Source: Prinia subflava
Lineage: Eukaryota; Chordata; Aves; Passeriformes; Cisticolidae
Direction: 5' to 3'
DNA length: 64,000 bases
NCBI RefSeq assembly: GCF_021018805.1
Contig: NC_086254.1
Location: 26,721,300-26,785,299 of the forward strand
In this document: piece after piece, positions 42,901 to 56,072 of the stretch
Numbering within the stretch: position 1 is the stretch's first letter
How the letters are laid out: every line of letters starts with the position of its first letter
Program-made: the position numbers and the translations under genes
The notes under the pieces: model-generated
What the model was told of the DNA's origin: nothing
The model's database searches: none
The model's input: the letters and a program-made list of their open reading frames with translations, nothing else

Positions 42901-43914
42901 CAAAATGTTCTTGATGTAGTCCAGCAACTGCAGAATAATTGTCTGGTCTAGCAGAATTTTGCAGATTTGTTTAAAGTTGAGAAATTTGGGTGTTTGTATT
43001 CCAGGTGGGCTTTCCCAATGCTGGCAAATCCTCACTTTTGAGAGCCATCTCCCGGGCAAAGCCAGCTGTGGCTGCCTACCCATTCACAACCCTAAATCCC
43101 CACGTTGGCATTGTCCACTATCAAGACTATGAACAAGTGGCAGGTAAGAATTTGAAGTTTGTTGATAGCAATTTGTGTCACCTTTGTAAATGCTTTAAAA
43201 TGCTGCAGAAATAGGTTCAGGAGTTCTGTAGACTTTTTGCTAATTCTAAAGAACTTCAAACAAAACTTTACTGAAAGCCCATTTCACCTTCACTTGTAGG
43301 TACCCTTAGTGCCAAACTGTCAGTCTGTATTCTGTCTGCACTGGAGTAATCTAAATTTAAGTGTTTTAAAAGATAACAGCAACAAACTTAGCGTGAGTTG
43401 TGCTTTAGTACTGAGACATAATTTGAAAAGTACTGACCCCGACCAGTAAAAGACTGGGGGGATTTTTCTGGGGGCGTTTTATTGGATCTGCTGGGTTCAC
43501 TGTGAAATTTCTGTTGCAGTTGCTGACATTCCTGGCCTCATCAAAGGAGCTCACCAGAACCGTGGGCTGGGGGTGGCCTTCCTGAAGCACATCGAGCGCT
43601 GCCGCTTCCTCTTGTACGTGGTGGATCTGTCTGTGCCTCAGCCCTGGATGCAGCTGCAAGACTTGAAACATGAACTGGAAGCATATGAAAAAGGCTTGTC
43701 TGAGAGGCCTGGTGTTGTGATTGGGAATAAGATTGACCTTGCTCAGTCCAGGATCAATCTGCCACTGCTGAGGGAGCGGGTGGCCGAGAGGGTCATTGCG
43801 TTGTCTGCGCTGACAGGAGACAACTTGGAGGAGCTGCTGTCGCATCTGAGAGAGCTCTATGACACTTATGTGAAGACAGAACAGGCACGAGGACAAAGCC
43901 CAGTCAAGTGGTAG
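39711..43914 (+). CDS. MTG2: Mitochondrial ribosome-associated GTPase 2 (Obg family)
   Basis: Six coding exons: 39711-39923, 41027-41174, 41755-41870, 42126-42344, 43005-43143 and 43520-43914. They join in phase to 409 aa (human 406). The first 70 residues are Ala/Arg-rich without acidic residues, as in a mitochondrial presequence. The glycine-rich Obg fold follows ([25 protein letters not shown]). The G domain has G1 GFPNAGKSS (234-242), G3 DIPG (281-284), G4 NKID (348-351) and G5 SALTG (374-378). MTG2 joins the matrix-side large ribosomal subunit and aids its late assembly. ATG 39711 is chosen because upstream in-frame sequence lacks an ATG. Exon 1 uses a GTAAGT donor. The exon 4 acceptor is TTTGAG, a weaker one. 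Confidence 0.96.
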
Positions 43915-44535
43915 AAGCCACAGCTGCTGTGAACTGTGCTGGAAGGAGAACAAAGTTAAAATTGCAGTTTGATTTGATTGCATTTCCGTGATTTGGGCTT
44001 TTTGTGGGTTGTTTTTGTTGTTAAAATGGAAAGGCACAGCACGGGGATTTGTTCTGGACTGCTGCTTTGGAAAGATTGTTTCGTTTGCTTTTCACCTTTG
44101 AGGTATCTGGAGTTTTACAACGAAGCCTGAAAATTGTAATCATGGTGGGTGTTGAACTGGAAACCTGGCTCTTTGGCAAGCTATGGAATGAAGAGACTGC
44201 TGTCTGATAGAAATGACTGAAATTCAGGATCTGCAGGAGATGTTGGCTTATTTTATGAAGTGTAATGAAGTGGCTTTCTCAATTTTCATTAATCAAAAGT
44301 TTTAAAAAAAAATGAGGTGTCCCATGTTTATCTCTTTATATGATGGGAATTTCAGTTGTATCTTAAAACTTTTCTCCTGTTGTGGGTTGGGGTAGGTTTT
44401 TCTCCTCAGAGGAGGCACAGCTCGGTAATTTTGGGGAGGAGGAGCATGAAAGAACTGCAGTTAATGACTGAAATTATTTTCTCATTAATATAAGTAATTA
44501 ACTATCTTTAAATGCTGCCAGCAGCTAAGTAGCTG

Positions 44536-44541
44536 AATAAA
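44536..44541 (+). terminator. MTG2: Poly(A) signal of MTG2
   Basis: AATAAA lies 622 nt after the stop codon. A second AATAAA lies at 44637-44642 and is followed by a GTGTGTGTGTCCTTTTTT downstream element, which makes it at least as likely. The 3' UTR is thus about 0.65-0.75 kb. Confidence 0.65.
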
Positions 44542-45637
44542 CTGGCCAGGAACCAGCCATTTGAGATTGACATCTGAGTTCTCCTGCTTAGGAATCTCAG
44601 GCAGTGTTCTGAGAAACCCTAGGCTTAGATACATCAAATAAAAGAAAAATACAGTTCTTTGTGTGTGTGTGTCCTTTTTTTTTTTTTAAACTATGTAATT
44701 TTATGGACTGTGTTCTTAAACTTCAGGAATTCAGGAATCATAATTTAGAACAGTGGCCTTTGCCCTCTCTTCATACTGAAAGAAGAGCTGCTTCTCTATA
44801 CTCTGGTTATATTTTCTGTAAAAGATTATTATCTTAATAATGGAAAGTCAAAATTCATCAAAACACATTATTAAGCTTTTTCATAAGGGATCTGAACAGG
44901 CTTGTGGGGTGCTGAGACACAAACGCTGTAAAATAGAGGAAATTACTGAGTGGATATGAAAAAACACTCTAACCACTTTTTCTAATACACCACAGTGAAG
45001 GTGATAATTCTCTCTGCTTCTTTCTATGCACATTTTTGATTTCATCCCTCTAGTCTAATGCCTCTGCATGGAACATTCTTAAAAGCAGGGGTTTAATTCT
45101 GAAAAAGTACAGGTCAAATTGAAAGCCTGAATCGATTAATAAATTACGGCAAATCAAGTAATTTCCTCTCCTAAATTCACATTCTGAGTATTTCTATTTG
45201 TGGTCAGGTGTGGGAAGTAATCTGCATTATAAGCAGTGATGTTGGTATAAATAGGATCAGGAAAAAATCAAAACTAATATTAAATCCTAAAGTCTCTCTC
45301 ATGTTTTGCTTCATCCCTGGGATTTACTGAGTTGAATTAAATACAAGTTAATATTCAGTTCTGTTTTTCTGTTTGGATTTGTGCAGCATTTTTAGGCTTC
45401 ACTGCTGTTCTTTGTGCTATTGCTACAAGCTTTTCAGCCACTTTTAATAAAACCAGGAGAAGGTTGTCTGAACACCAAAGCTGCTACAGCTTCTTAGCAG
45501 ATTATTGAATACCCCCAGATGCTTTGCTCTGTCTCTGGTTGTGTTTGAGAGGCTGTTCCAGGAGCCTCAGTACTCTCAGGAGCTCCCACCCTTCCTTCAG
45601 TGCTCAGGCACCCGCAGTCCTTGCAGGGAGAGCAGCA

Positions 45638-45673
45638 TTATTTACGCTATTTATGTTATTTACATTATTTACC
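45638..45673. repeat. Four tandem 9-bp units
   Basis: TTATTTACG, CTATTTATG, TTATTTACA and TTATTTACC follow one another exactly in register. It is a small isolated minisatellite. Confidence 0.85.
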
Positions 45674-48600
45674 AGGGTGTGAAAGGCACTGCAGGTGTCC
45701 TGCCACCTCCCGGGAATGTGCCATTGATCCTGGAGCTGCCACCTGCTCTGAGGTGACAGCACCACCTCCCCAAAGCCTTGTTCTTAGCAGCCTTCAAAGA
45801 GGCTTTGCAGGCAGTGAAAAGTGCCAAGGAGCTCCAGCTTTACTCTTGGAACAGCTCTTTGTAGAAGCTTGGATTTCTCCTAGTCTTTAATCACTTGGGT
45901 CACGTTTCTCCAGGATGCTCCTTCAGAGTTCTGAAGATCTCTTAGATCCCGTTCCAGTAGAGGCACAGGACTGAGGAGGAACCTCTGGGTCTGCTGAAAA
46001 TAAAGGAAAATATGCAAAGGAAATGCATTTTGCCTCTAGAAACAGAGAGGGAAAAACCCATCAGTTTAATGGTGAATTGTTTTGGGGAAGAGTAGTGTGC
46101 TATAGGATTTCTTTCCAATATTTTTTTGGCAGGGGCTGGGGTGGCTGGGCTTGTTTTGACTTAGGTTTTGGTGAATTTCTGCTCTATGATTGCTTATCTC
46201 CCTTTTGCTTTCCTCTGCTGAACCCTTTGGTGGTGACTTTGCTTCCTAAGCTGTCAAGAGGAGAGAGATATGGTAGATTTTATTTCTCATTCTGACAATA
46301 AGTCATGGGAATTCTGTGTGAAGTCCAGTCAATTCTCTATTTCCTGGAGAAGCCTGAGCCATAATTTTGTTTAGCACTTTACAGTTTGAGTACTCTTTTG
46401 CATTTTTAGTACATGATTACAACATTATTTCAGTGCTAATTGTAGGGGGTTTATATTCCAGTCCTTTCTCCCTTTGTAAGTCCTTGGAAAATGTAAATGG
46501 TATCAATTGCCCAGAAAAAGAAAATCAAATGTTAATGTAAAAAGAAGCATTAGAAAGGACTGCTGAAGATTCATTGCAGTACATTAACTAAAGCATTGAA
46601 TCTGTGTGTTTAAGCATGAGACATTTTGCAATCTACTTTACTTACAGTTTCCTAAAGCACTTTTTAAAATTACCTTTTTGTTTTGTTTTGTTTTTTTTAC
46701 ATTAGGGAAAGATCTTCCCTTATTGTCTGTGTCCTTACTAAGAGTCATCATAATAGATTTGTGCTAAGTGAATAAGTACTCTTGAGTTGAACATGCTTGT
46801 TCCCTGTTCATTAATTCAAATTAAAGAATGACAGGAGTGGCTGTGAGCCAGAGCTGCTCGTGCACATGGAGTGGGATCTCATTGTAGTTTGTACAAGCTG
46901 CTGGATACACATCCACCATCCAGCTGCTTTTCTCTCCTCCCTGGGATCACTGTCCATCTCCTGCCCTGTCAGTGCACATTGTGGAAAAGGCTTTGGTGTG
47001 ATGAAAACTCCACCCTGGCACTGCTAAAATTCATCCCAATGTTCGTGAGTGCCCGGCCTTTGAAGAACAGCTCTGTCCTCTGCTTGTCTTCCATGCTGCA
47101 GTTCCTAGTGCCATTCCCCAGCAACTGATTTTTCTATTTTTTAAATAGGGATTAAATGTGCCTGCACTGTAGAGGTCTGGAAAGGTTGCAATTATTACTT
47201 GGAGGGGAGTATTATTATTTGGAGGAGAGGTTATATTGGTGTGCCAATAATGATAAAAGATGAATTTGCAACTCTTGATAACAGAACAAAGCTCCCTTCA
47301 GGCTGTACTCTTGAATTTTCTCTAAGCAGTTCTGAAATTTATCATGTGGATGTGTCCATTTTTCTGAGTCATAAAACCTATTTGGTAGAAGGACAAAGGC
47401 AGAGAGATTTTCATCAACCTTGTTTTAATGTTGAGATTGTGTTTGTCCTTCGTTTCCCCACTGAGAGTAATTTTTCATCTACTCTTTTCTGACTGAAATA
47501 GAATTGTCCAAGGAGGCCTTAACAGCATCTGATTTGTCATCCATAGGGTTTGGGGTTTTTTTCTCTGCCCTTGTATATATAAAATATAGCTTTCACTACT
47601 TGAAGTGTGCATTCCTTGCTCAGCTCTCTTATTTGCCTGTTGCTATATTGTTATGTCACCAAGGTGAGGATGTGTATTTGTGTATTTTATAACATTTCCT
47701 GACTGATGAGTGAGAACAGAAGACCAATCATATTACAAATCCATATAATTATGGTTTAATAACTCACTGGTGTCTGCATGTTCCATTTCAGTAATAAGGT
47801 TGTGGTTGGTTACTTTGTTACAATCCATTTCATTCTGGTAACATTCAATTAACTTAATTGGAATGAGTGGCATAATGCAGTGGTGGCCTGGGCTCAGTTT
47901 GGTGGGCTTTTAATCTGACTGTAGCACTGCAGCAAACTCAAATGCTGTTATTTTATGTCATGATGAGTGAGTACAAGACACAAAGCATGAAGAGCCTTGT
48001 GCTTATTCACAAACGCTGAAGATGTTTTATACAGACACAACCACCTTTTAAAATGCAGCTTTAGAAATGCACTTTAGATCCAGATGTATTAAGACTGATT
48101 GAAAAGCTGAAAATGAACTGCTGAACAAATTATCTTTTGTTATTCAAATCCTACGTGGGGCCTTTTTTGTCTTTATAACTGGAGAAATCGATAGGCAATT
48201 AATGTGCTGGTAACAGTCAATATTTTAGAAAGCATCTGATGGTTTGGAATCAATTTTTGCATATGGCAAAGCTTCGTCATGGTTTAAAGATTTCTCATTT
48301 GAATCTTGGCATTTGGGTTCTTGGTGCTTAATTACCTTTGAGACTGGAACATCGTTGTTTCCCACAGACCTGGGAATCCTCACCCCACTCTTCCTTTGCA
48401 CACACTCTAATCAGCCATTGACAGAAGTTACTCTTCGCTCTCTAAATCCAGATAAATTAATCTTCCACTAAAAGTGGAAAATGCTTATGACAAGAAATAT
48501 TTGCATGAGGCAATGCAATTGCTAAAACACTGGTTTGTCAAGAAGACATCTGTGATATTAAGGATGAAGTATCCCTGTTTTGATTATCTTATTCATTAAA

Positions 48601-51600
48601 TCATACTGGTTTGTGGCTCTTCATTTCCTGTTGTTTTCCTCTCTTGTAATGCAGGAAGATGAATTTGGGCAGCTAGAGTGCTTTGTCCAGACACGACTTA
48701 CATTTATCACATTTAAAAAGTAACCTGGTAAAATGTCACTGTATTAAATCAATATTTTCTTACTGCATGGCTTCAGAAAATGTTTCTTCTCTTCACTTAT
48801 CCAACCCCACAGCAGCCATGTAATGGAATTTTAAAGCAGTGGTGCAAAGAAGCAATTACTGGGATGCTGAGCTCTGTCTAAGAAAACTAAAATCTGATAA
48901 CATTCAATAATTCCAGAACCAGGAGTTGTGGGTTTAAAGCTTGCCCCACTGTACGATGGGTTTGGTCCCACATCAGCTGTGCTTGAGCCCCTTGTATCTA
49001 TAGATGGAAAAAATGTATTTTATTTTGGCAAGCTAACACGTCTCTGTTTCTAATCAGCCAAAGTTTTCCAGCTGCATTAACTAATTTACGGCCATTAGGA
49101 AAATAGTTTTGATGGATGAAAATTTCATGGGTTTAAATATAAACTTTTTTCTCAGTTATGGTACCTTATGTTTCTGAGTGATTTTTTAATCTTCATTCAG
49201 TGGTAGAAACTGAATCATGGAAGGCTAAAGTCCAAACTTACCTGGGTTTGGAAAAGTCTACATCCCACTGAATTTTAAACATTTTGAATTAAAATATATT
49301 GATTTGGACCCTAGCAACTTGCAGAGTCACAGAGAAATTCTGTAGCAAGATAGATGACCTGGAATTTGGGAAATAATGCTCCAGTATCTACTTTCCCCTC
49401 TTTGTGGAACTGCAGTCCATGGCAGTGTTTAGGAGCTTTAGGAGAGCTCACTCACACATCTCCTAGTTGTTTTTTAAAGCATTCAGAAATTCTTTCACAG
49501 TAGATAAAACTTAATCTGGAGATGGATAACAACAATTGCTATGTGAAACATGTACAATTTACTATCTGGTGCTACTAATTGATATAATTATCACTAATTA
49601 AATGTTCTAAAGATAGTGATTTTTGTAATTGTTATTCAATGGCTTGAAGTGGCTTATGAAGCTGATCAACAGAATGGTTCTAGAATTGTATGTTAAGACT
49701 AAATTAAATTAGTGCTACAGAAGTTATTTTCCTAATGTATTTAGCCTGAAATAAAATTGATATCACATTTAGCTAACCAGGGCACTTGATGAATGGATGC
49801 ACAGTAGAAGATTTGCTTTTAGTTAATATTCAAGCTCAAAAATAGCTATATTCCCTCTTTCATGCCAGGAAAGCCTGAGTGCTCATACATTAATGGAGAA
49901 AATAATTACAGAAGGCCACAAATGTGATTGAATAAAGGAGGAACTTGTTCAGATTTTCTCAGAAAATGCTATGCCCATTCTGGTCTTTCAGTTAATATCT
50001 CTGCCTTTTCAAAGGTAATTTGGTAGATTCTGTCAGCACACAAAATACCTCTTTGGAGTCTGCTGTAAAAGTGGCATTTAGGCCAAATAAAATTTATGTC
50101 CTGTGTTCTTTTGTTGTGAAGGAGGCAATTGTGATTTGATAACTTCTTATGCCACAGTTGGGAGTGATTAATATTGATTACAGATATTTAATATTTACAA
50201 ATGGTGACTGGAAGGCACTTTTCTGAAGTGGTGCATAGTGTTGGTTCTCAGTGAAATAACTGCTGAAGTGCAAACATGGTTATTAAGATCAGTCAATCAT
50301 AATGACCTTAAATTTCTGATTTTCCCAGCTTTTAGTCATTTGTTCAGTACTGCTGGAGCATCTCTCAAGAAGTGAGTGAAGGAAGGTTGAATTCCTGGGT
50401 TTTTTTCAAGGGAAACCAGTATAATCCCTGTGTTCTCTGGGATTATCTCATTTTTGAGATTGTCACTTTGTAGTAGAGTGCAGGAGCATGTGGGACTTGT
50501 GAGAGGGAATTTTAAAGGTATTTCAGCTCTTTATCTCTCTGCAATAAAGATGAATTATTCTGCAGGCTTCTGTCTGCTTGAGCCCTTTGCAGTGAGAAAT
50601 TCAGGAAGGATGCATTGGGCATTTTGGTCCTCTGCTGAGGTTTTATATTGCCCTGGTGCTGTATTCTTCCAATTACAGTCATCTTATTTGACTTCAGTCT
50701 TTTCCTTACTCTGGAATTAGCTCTATCTTAGCAATCTTCTGCCTATACAGTTCCATCAAGTCTTTCACAACCTTTATTTTGATTAAAGTTTTAATGGCAG
50801 CAACAAAAGATCTTGTTCCTTTCATGAAAGCTCTTGGATAACAGCTTAATTCCCAAAGCCCTGGCCATAGGAGTCATAAAAGTATTACCTATATTATTTT
50901 ATCCCTGTATATTTTGAATACAAGCTGTATCAGAGATACTAAATGGTGTTTTCACCATAGTGGTCTATTAAATTTGTGCATTTAGAGTATAAAATATACA
51001 TTATTTTCGTAATGGAGGGTGATTGCTCTGTTTTGTCAATCTGTCTTCATGGGCACTTCAGGGTGCACTTGCAGCCTCGTGTTCAAGGGTTTATATGCAA
51101 CCCTCATTATTGTTTGTTCTTCAATAAACAGCTTTTAAAGGCTAAAGCTGTGTGTGAGCTGTTAGTTAACAGCTAAAAATTTTGCCAGAACTGTTGGTGC
51201 CCTCCTAGCAGAGAGCTTGTTGTTTGTGAATGCTCAGAGAGATCTTGAATGAGATTATTAACTACTTTCCAATCAGTTTTCCTTCAGTGTTAATTGTGCT
51301 GCTAAATCCTAGGATATTGTGTTAAAAATAATTCCAAAGTCAGTGTCACATCACAGACACATTTTTGTGCTTAGAAGAACAGATGTTTAAGTTGTGGGTC
51401 CAGTCTGCATATAAAAAACTCCAGTTTTGTCATGAAGCCTTCCCAATCCAACCAAAGGTCCTGCTTAGTGCCTCTAAGTCTTTAAGAAAAGAAAAACAAT
51501 CAGATTGTAGCATTTTAAAAATGCAAAAATAATCTTGTTATTCCCCCACACATAGCTCTACCTATGGTGTTTGGTACTTTGATTAAGTATTAGCTCCATT

Positions 51601-53559
51601 TTGCACCCAGACTGTGCAAGCAGCTTTCAAATTATGGAGTAAAAGTGTTTGGCTTGTAAATAAGTAATGCTTATGCATCTTTAGCAATAAAAATGGTGCT
51701 GATTGAGTCATTGACATTCCTGAGCTTGCAACAAGAGCTGCAGGGACAGAGCTGGGTTATTTTACCTTTGAATTGCTCACGAGTGTTCCTCCCTCAGGTA
51801 GTGGTGGGTTTGTTGAAGTAAATGCCAATGATAGTTTTAATTCTCAATAAAATGGTGGTACTGGGTTACAGGTAAGATCTTTCACCCTGCAGAATTCCTG
51901 ATTGCTTTTCTAAACCCCCATAATTCCTTAATCCTGCAAATGCAACTATACTGACAAAAAAGTGTTGTAAGGAGGAAAGGAGGAGACGTAAAGGTTGAGG
52001 GAATAGAGAAGTGCTGTGAGTTCCCTACTGTCCACAGGAACATCTGTGCAATCTTGCATGAAAGTCTGGCTTTGTGGTGTCAGAAATTGAGAGAGCTTTT
52101 CTCTTTTGTGGCACTCATCCAGGGCAGCTCGCAGAGTTTTTATTCTTGTCTGCAATTCTCACATCAGAATTTCTTTCCTTCCTCAGAAGGAAAGGAAGGA
52201 AAGATAACTCTCCTTATTTTGCCTCATCTATTTGCAGAACAAGTTCTGCAGAGTGCAGGAGGTCTCTTTTAGGACCAGGTCTGTACTGCAAAGTTGTGCT
52301 GGTGTCACTGCTCTGCAGCTGGAGTTGTGAAAAAATTAATCCTCATAGAAATCATATTGGTAAAGTTCTTTCTGGCAAGGATGTTAGCCTCTGGTCTTTC
52401 CATCCTAGTTCTGCTGTGAAAATAAATGTTGATTTACAAACCATTAGCATCCTTTCAAATCAAAATATAATCACATCTTACTAATTTCAAAGCCTTTTCC
52501 TCCCAGCAAATCTCATTAATTATCACAGACAGGTGTTTTCAACAAAAGCTGCTTCTTTCATTCCCTCTTCTTCTCCAGCCTCCTCCTTGAGCTAATGAAG
52601 CTTCAGTGATGTCCATGGAACAATGGAGCAATTTCTGTAACTGCAGGTTCGAGAGAACAAATCAGGGATGGTAATTGAGGAGGGGCCAGAGGAGAGGCTG
52701 CGGGAGCAAAGTTCCCCTGTCTGTGTAAAGAGATCTCTCATTACTGGTGATTAGAGAGGAAGCATTTAGAGAGACAAAAAGAAAGTAGCTGTGCTAAAAA
52801 AAAAATGTTTTTTGATAGTTTATTGATATGCAGATGCTGCTGTAGGAAAAGACCACAGAGCTTGTTAGGGCAGCCTTTATGTCCTCGAGTTAATGGAGTG
52901 TAGGTTTGTGTCAAGAGAGGGGAACTGGCATCACCTCCACTCTGCTCCTGTGGGAGGTCACATCTCCAAAAAGCTCCCTGGCATGACTTGCAGGTGTGTG
53001 AATTTACCAACACTCCCTGCATGAACTGAATGCTCCTCCCTGGAATTAGCCAGGCTTCTTTTCTCTGTGGAGATATGCTGTGGTAATGAAGCCAATGTGC
53101 TTCCCCAAATATTTGAATTATATTCATAATTACAGCAAGTCTTCCTTCGTGGTTGTTGAAAACAGGTCCTGCCTGCTTAGCTCATGCCTAGACAATAGGA
53201 AAGAGGCATTTTTTTAGCAGGTATGGCAAATAAAATGATACACAGGAGTTTTGCTGGGCTGGTTGACAAGCAGTCTGGTGGTTATGCATTTTCACAATTC
53301 CTATTGGATTATGCCTAGAAACTCCCTAGTCCCCGCCTCTTCCAAATACATACAGACATTTACGTCCTGAACACTGAAAATCAGCACAATTCAAATACTC
53401 TTTTAGCATATTTGAATTAGTCATCAGCTACTCTGAAACTTCAGAGCATCTCCCAAGGTTTTCAGTATGAAAACCAGGCTCAGGTGTGACCTCATGTCCA
53501 TGCAAAAGTAGTTATTTTTCCTTTTTATTTGGCAAAACAAGAGCTCTTATTTCAGGAAG

Positions 53560-53632
53560 GAATATAGGAATAGGATATAGGAATTAGGAATATAGGAATA
53601 TCTTATATTAGGAATATCTTATATAGGAATAT
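53560..53632. repeat. Short AT-rich tandem array (GGAATATAGGAAT-like)
   Basis: Irregular repeats of AGGAATAT with TAGGAATATCTTATAT variants follow one another for about 70 bp. They form a young-looking simple repeat. Confidence 0.8.
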
Positions 53633-53795
53633 CTTCCCAGCAAAGTCCAACAATGAATAAAATTACTTTCAGCCAAGTGTAGATAATTCTGCCCACATGG
53701 AGGTCAAAGACCACGAAAACACTGTGCAAAAGGCTCACAAGGAAATATATCCTTTTCTTCCCTCTGGGAAAGGAAGTTGTCACAACAGGCACCTT

Positions 53796-53844
53796 TTTTA
53801 ATCAGAATGAATGATCTAGTTTTTAATCAGAATGAATGATCTAG
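53796..53844. repeat. 25-bp direct tandem duplication
   Basis: TTTTAATCAGAATGAATGAT followed by CTAG occurs at 53796-53819 and again, identically, at 53821-53844. The identity suggests a recent duplication. Confidence 0.95.
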
Positions 53845-55737
53845 TAGTTCCACCTCTCCTGAGGAACAACTGAAGAGAACCACAGCTGGAAATTGGTGCC
53901 TTGGTCACATTATGGCTTTGTCATTTTTAGGTGGACCAGTGGGGTTTGTGAGTTACAGGAAGAGTTATTGCTGTGTAACCTCTCCAGATCCCAGCTGTGT
54001 GTAACATGCTCTGGAAAAGACCAGAAGCTGGAGAGAAGTGAGTGATGTGCACTCAGCACACCCTCAGGGGGGTCAGGATCCTGCTCACCAGAGGTGAGAG
54101 GAACTCAGAGGTTTCAGGAGCTGGTTTTTCTGTGACATGTCTATCTGCCTCCTCAGGCAAATCCATAGATGTTTTGCTTCCAGTTGGATTTTATCATTTC
54201 CGACAACACCTTGTTCACCATAAAATATTCAGCAAGCTTCTCATAAAAATTTTTTGCTTCTCATAAAAAACTTTATTGAAGTTTTCAGAAGGGAGCAGAC
54301 ACAGGGAAAGGTATGAGCAGGCTCAACTTTTATCCTGTCAGTTCATAGCACACATAATTCCAGGGCTGTATTTTAACCCATATATAACAGACTGACAGAA
54401 CATGTCACAAGTCTGAAATATCACATACACAAGACAAGACATCATTTAATACTTGGCTTCACAAGACAACACTGATCTATTTGACAAATATCACTGAGAT
54501 ACATTTTCTTTTACTCATAGCAGCAGCCAAAAAGCAGTTTGCTTGCAACAGCAAAATGTAATTGGCAATCACAACATCATGAGCTTTTGGGTACTACTTT
54601 ACAACATTTAGGTTTTCATTTGTAAATGCAGTTTTCGGACTTATTGCACATTCCCTGTGCAGTACTGTTAAATACGAGCACTTGCCATGGCAACTAATTA
54701 CTTATTTGTTTTACTACATCACTGAGCAGTGCCAGCAGTGGAATTAATCTGCTTTTTGGTCATACTGCCTCTGTGCCCAAAAAGGTTGCAGAACAAATGG
54801 ACAACTGCGATGAAGCATGAGATGGGAAGCAGAGATAAAATGCCCGGGATTTTATGGTAAGAGCAAGGCTAGAGCCCTGGTCTCCTGAATCTGGACTCTT
54901 ATCTGTGTAATTAGATAACAGCACTAAAAAAAATAAAATGAAACAATAAAAGAATTGATGCTTGTGTTGACTGAATCAGCTCAACCCAGGTCTCCAATGA
55001 AGTGAGGTATTTTAAAAGAAAGAATGCAAGAGTTCTGAAACTTGAAATATTTAAGAGGTCTGAAAGGAACATTAGAAAAAAGGAACATAAAAAATGACAC
55101 CACAAGACTTGCTTCTCTCTGAGCTTGTCATTCCCCAACACAGTGCCAGCAGAGCGTTTTTAAGATCCTGCAGAAGAGATTTGAAAATATCTTTGCGTTG
55201 CCAGGATGGAGCCTGAGGAGGGGCTGGTGCTGTGCTGGCACCTTTCACACAGGCACAGGAACCCTTTCCTAGGAGCCTCCAGGGCTCGTTCCTGCTGCGG
55301 GGCTCTGGGCAGGAGGGAAACACTCCCGTGGGAACCCCGGGCAGTGTGTGGCAGCACCCAGAGGAAATCAGAGCAGTTTTGAAGCAGGGAGGGATCAGGC
55401 AATGCCAACAGCATGCCTCAAGATGCTCAGCGCCTCAGAGCCTGTAAACTCCTCAGGGCAGAGTTCTGTCCTCTCTTAGGGAAGAGATCTGTCCCTTTTT
55501 GGGGTGTGGAAGGGACATGTATTGCACCCCATGAAACAGGAATCCAGATTATGGCTGCAGCTGCTGGAGCAAAAATGATAAATGAGATGTCTTCCTTCTG
55601 AGGTTTGTTCTTTTCTTTCTGTATCATCATCTATGTGTAATAGGTGTGAGGAAAAAACACTCCCATTTATGAGAAAGATCAGGTCTTGCAACAGCTAAGC
55701 TGTAGTTTAGTGCAATAGTTTAAGCCTGATATTTACT

Positions 55738-55743
55738 TTTATT
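55738..55743 (-). terminator. HRH3: Candidate poly(A) signal of HRH3
   Basis: TTTATT on the plus strand reads AATAAA on the minus strand, 330 nt after the HRH3 stop codon. Another copy lies at 55767-55772 and a distal one at 54272-54277. Which is used cannot be decided here, so the 3' UTR could be about 0.3 or 1.8 kb. Confidence 0.45.
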
Positions 55744-56072
55744 AGCTTTTTTTGTTTTGTTTTCATTTTATTGGAGAAAAATGCTGATGCTGCTCAGGCT
55801 GACTAGGTGGCAGCAGAGCTCTTTTGTGGCACCTGCAAGTGGTGGACAGATTTCACTACCTGTTCTTAATGTCAATAAACCTCTTTATCTTTGCGGTGGG
55901 ATTTTGTTGTTGATGAACTAAAAAAGGTTAATATTGAGCACTCTTCTGCCTTCCTCACCTGCCCCACACCACTGCTCCGGGGTTCTTCAGATGAAACAAG
56001 CTCCAGTCCCACACCAGTACAGGAGAAGTAAACCAAAGCTTTTCTCACCCTCACATTGGGCTGGCTTCACTT

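Larger units (their letters stand above)
44666..55720. other. Large AT-rich intergenic interval, no gene recognised
   Basis: About 11 kb lies between the MTG2 poly(A) site and the presumed HRH3 3' end. All open frames are short, AT-biased and unlike any known family. No clear CR1, LTR or tRNA is seen. Minor tandem repeats are listed separately. Conserved enhancers could be present but cannot be judged from one sequence. Confidence 0.6.

Noticed and set aside
52180..52202. Inverted repeat CTTTCCTTCC...GGAAAGGAAAG
   Set aside because: A simple purine/pyrimidine mirror of low complexity with no associated element.
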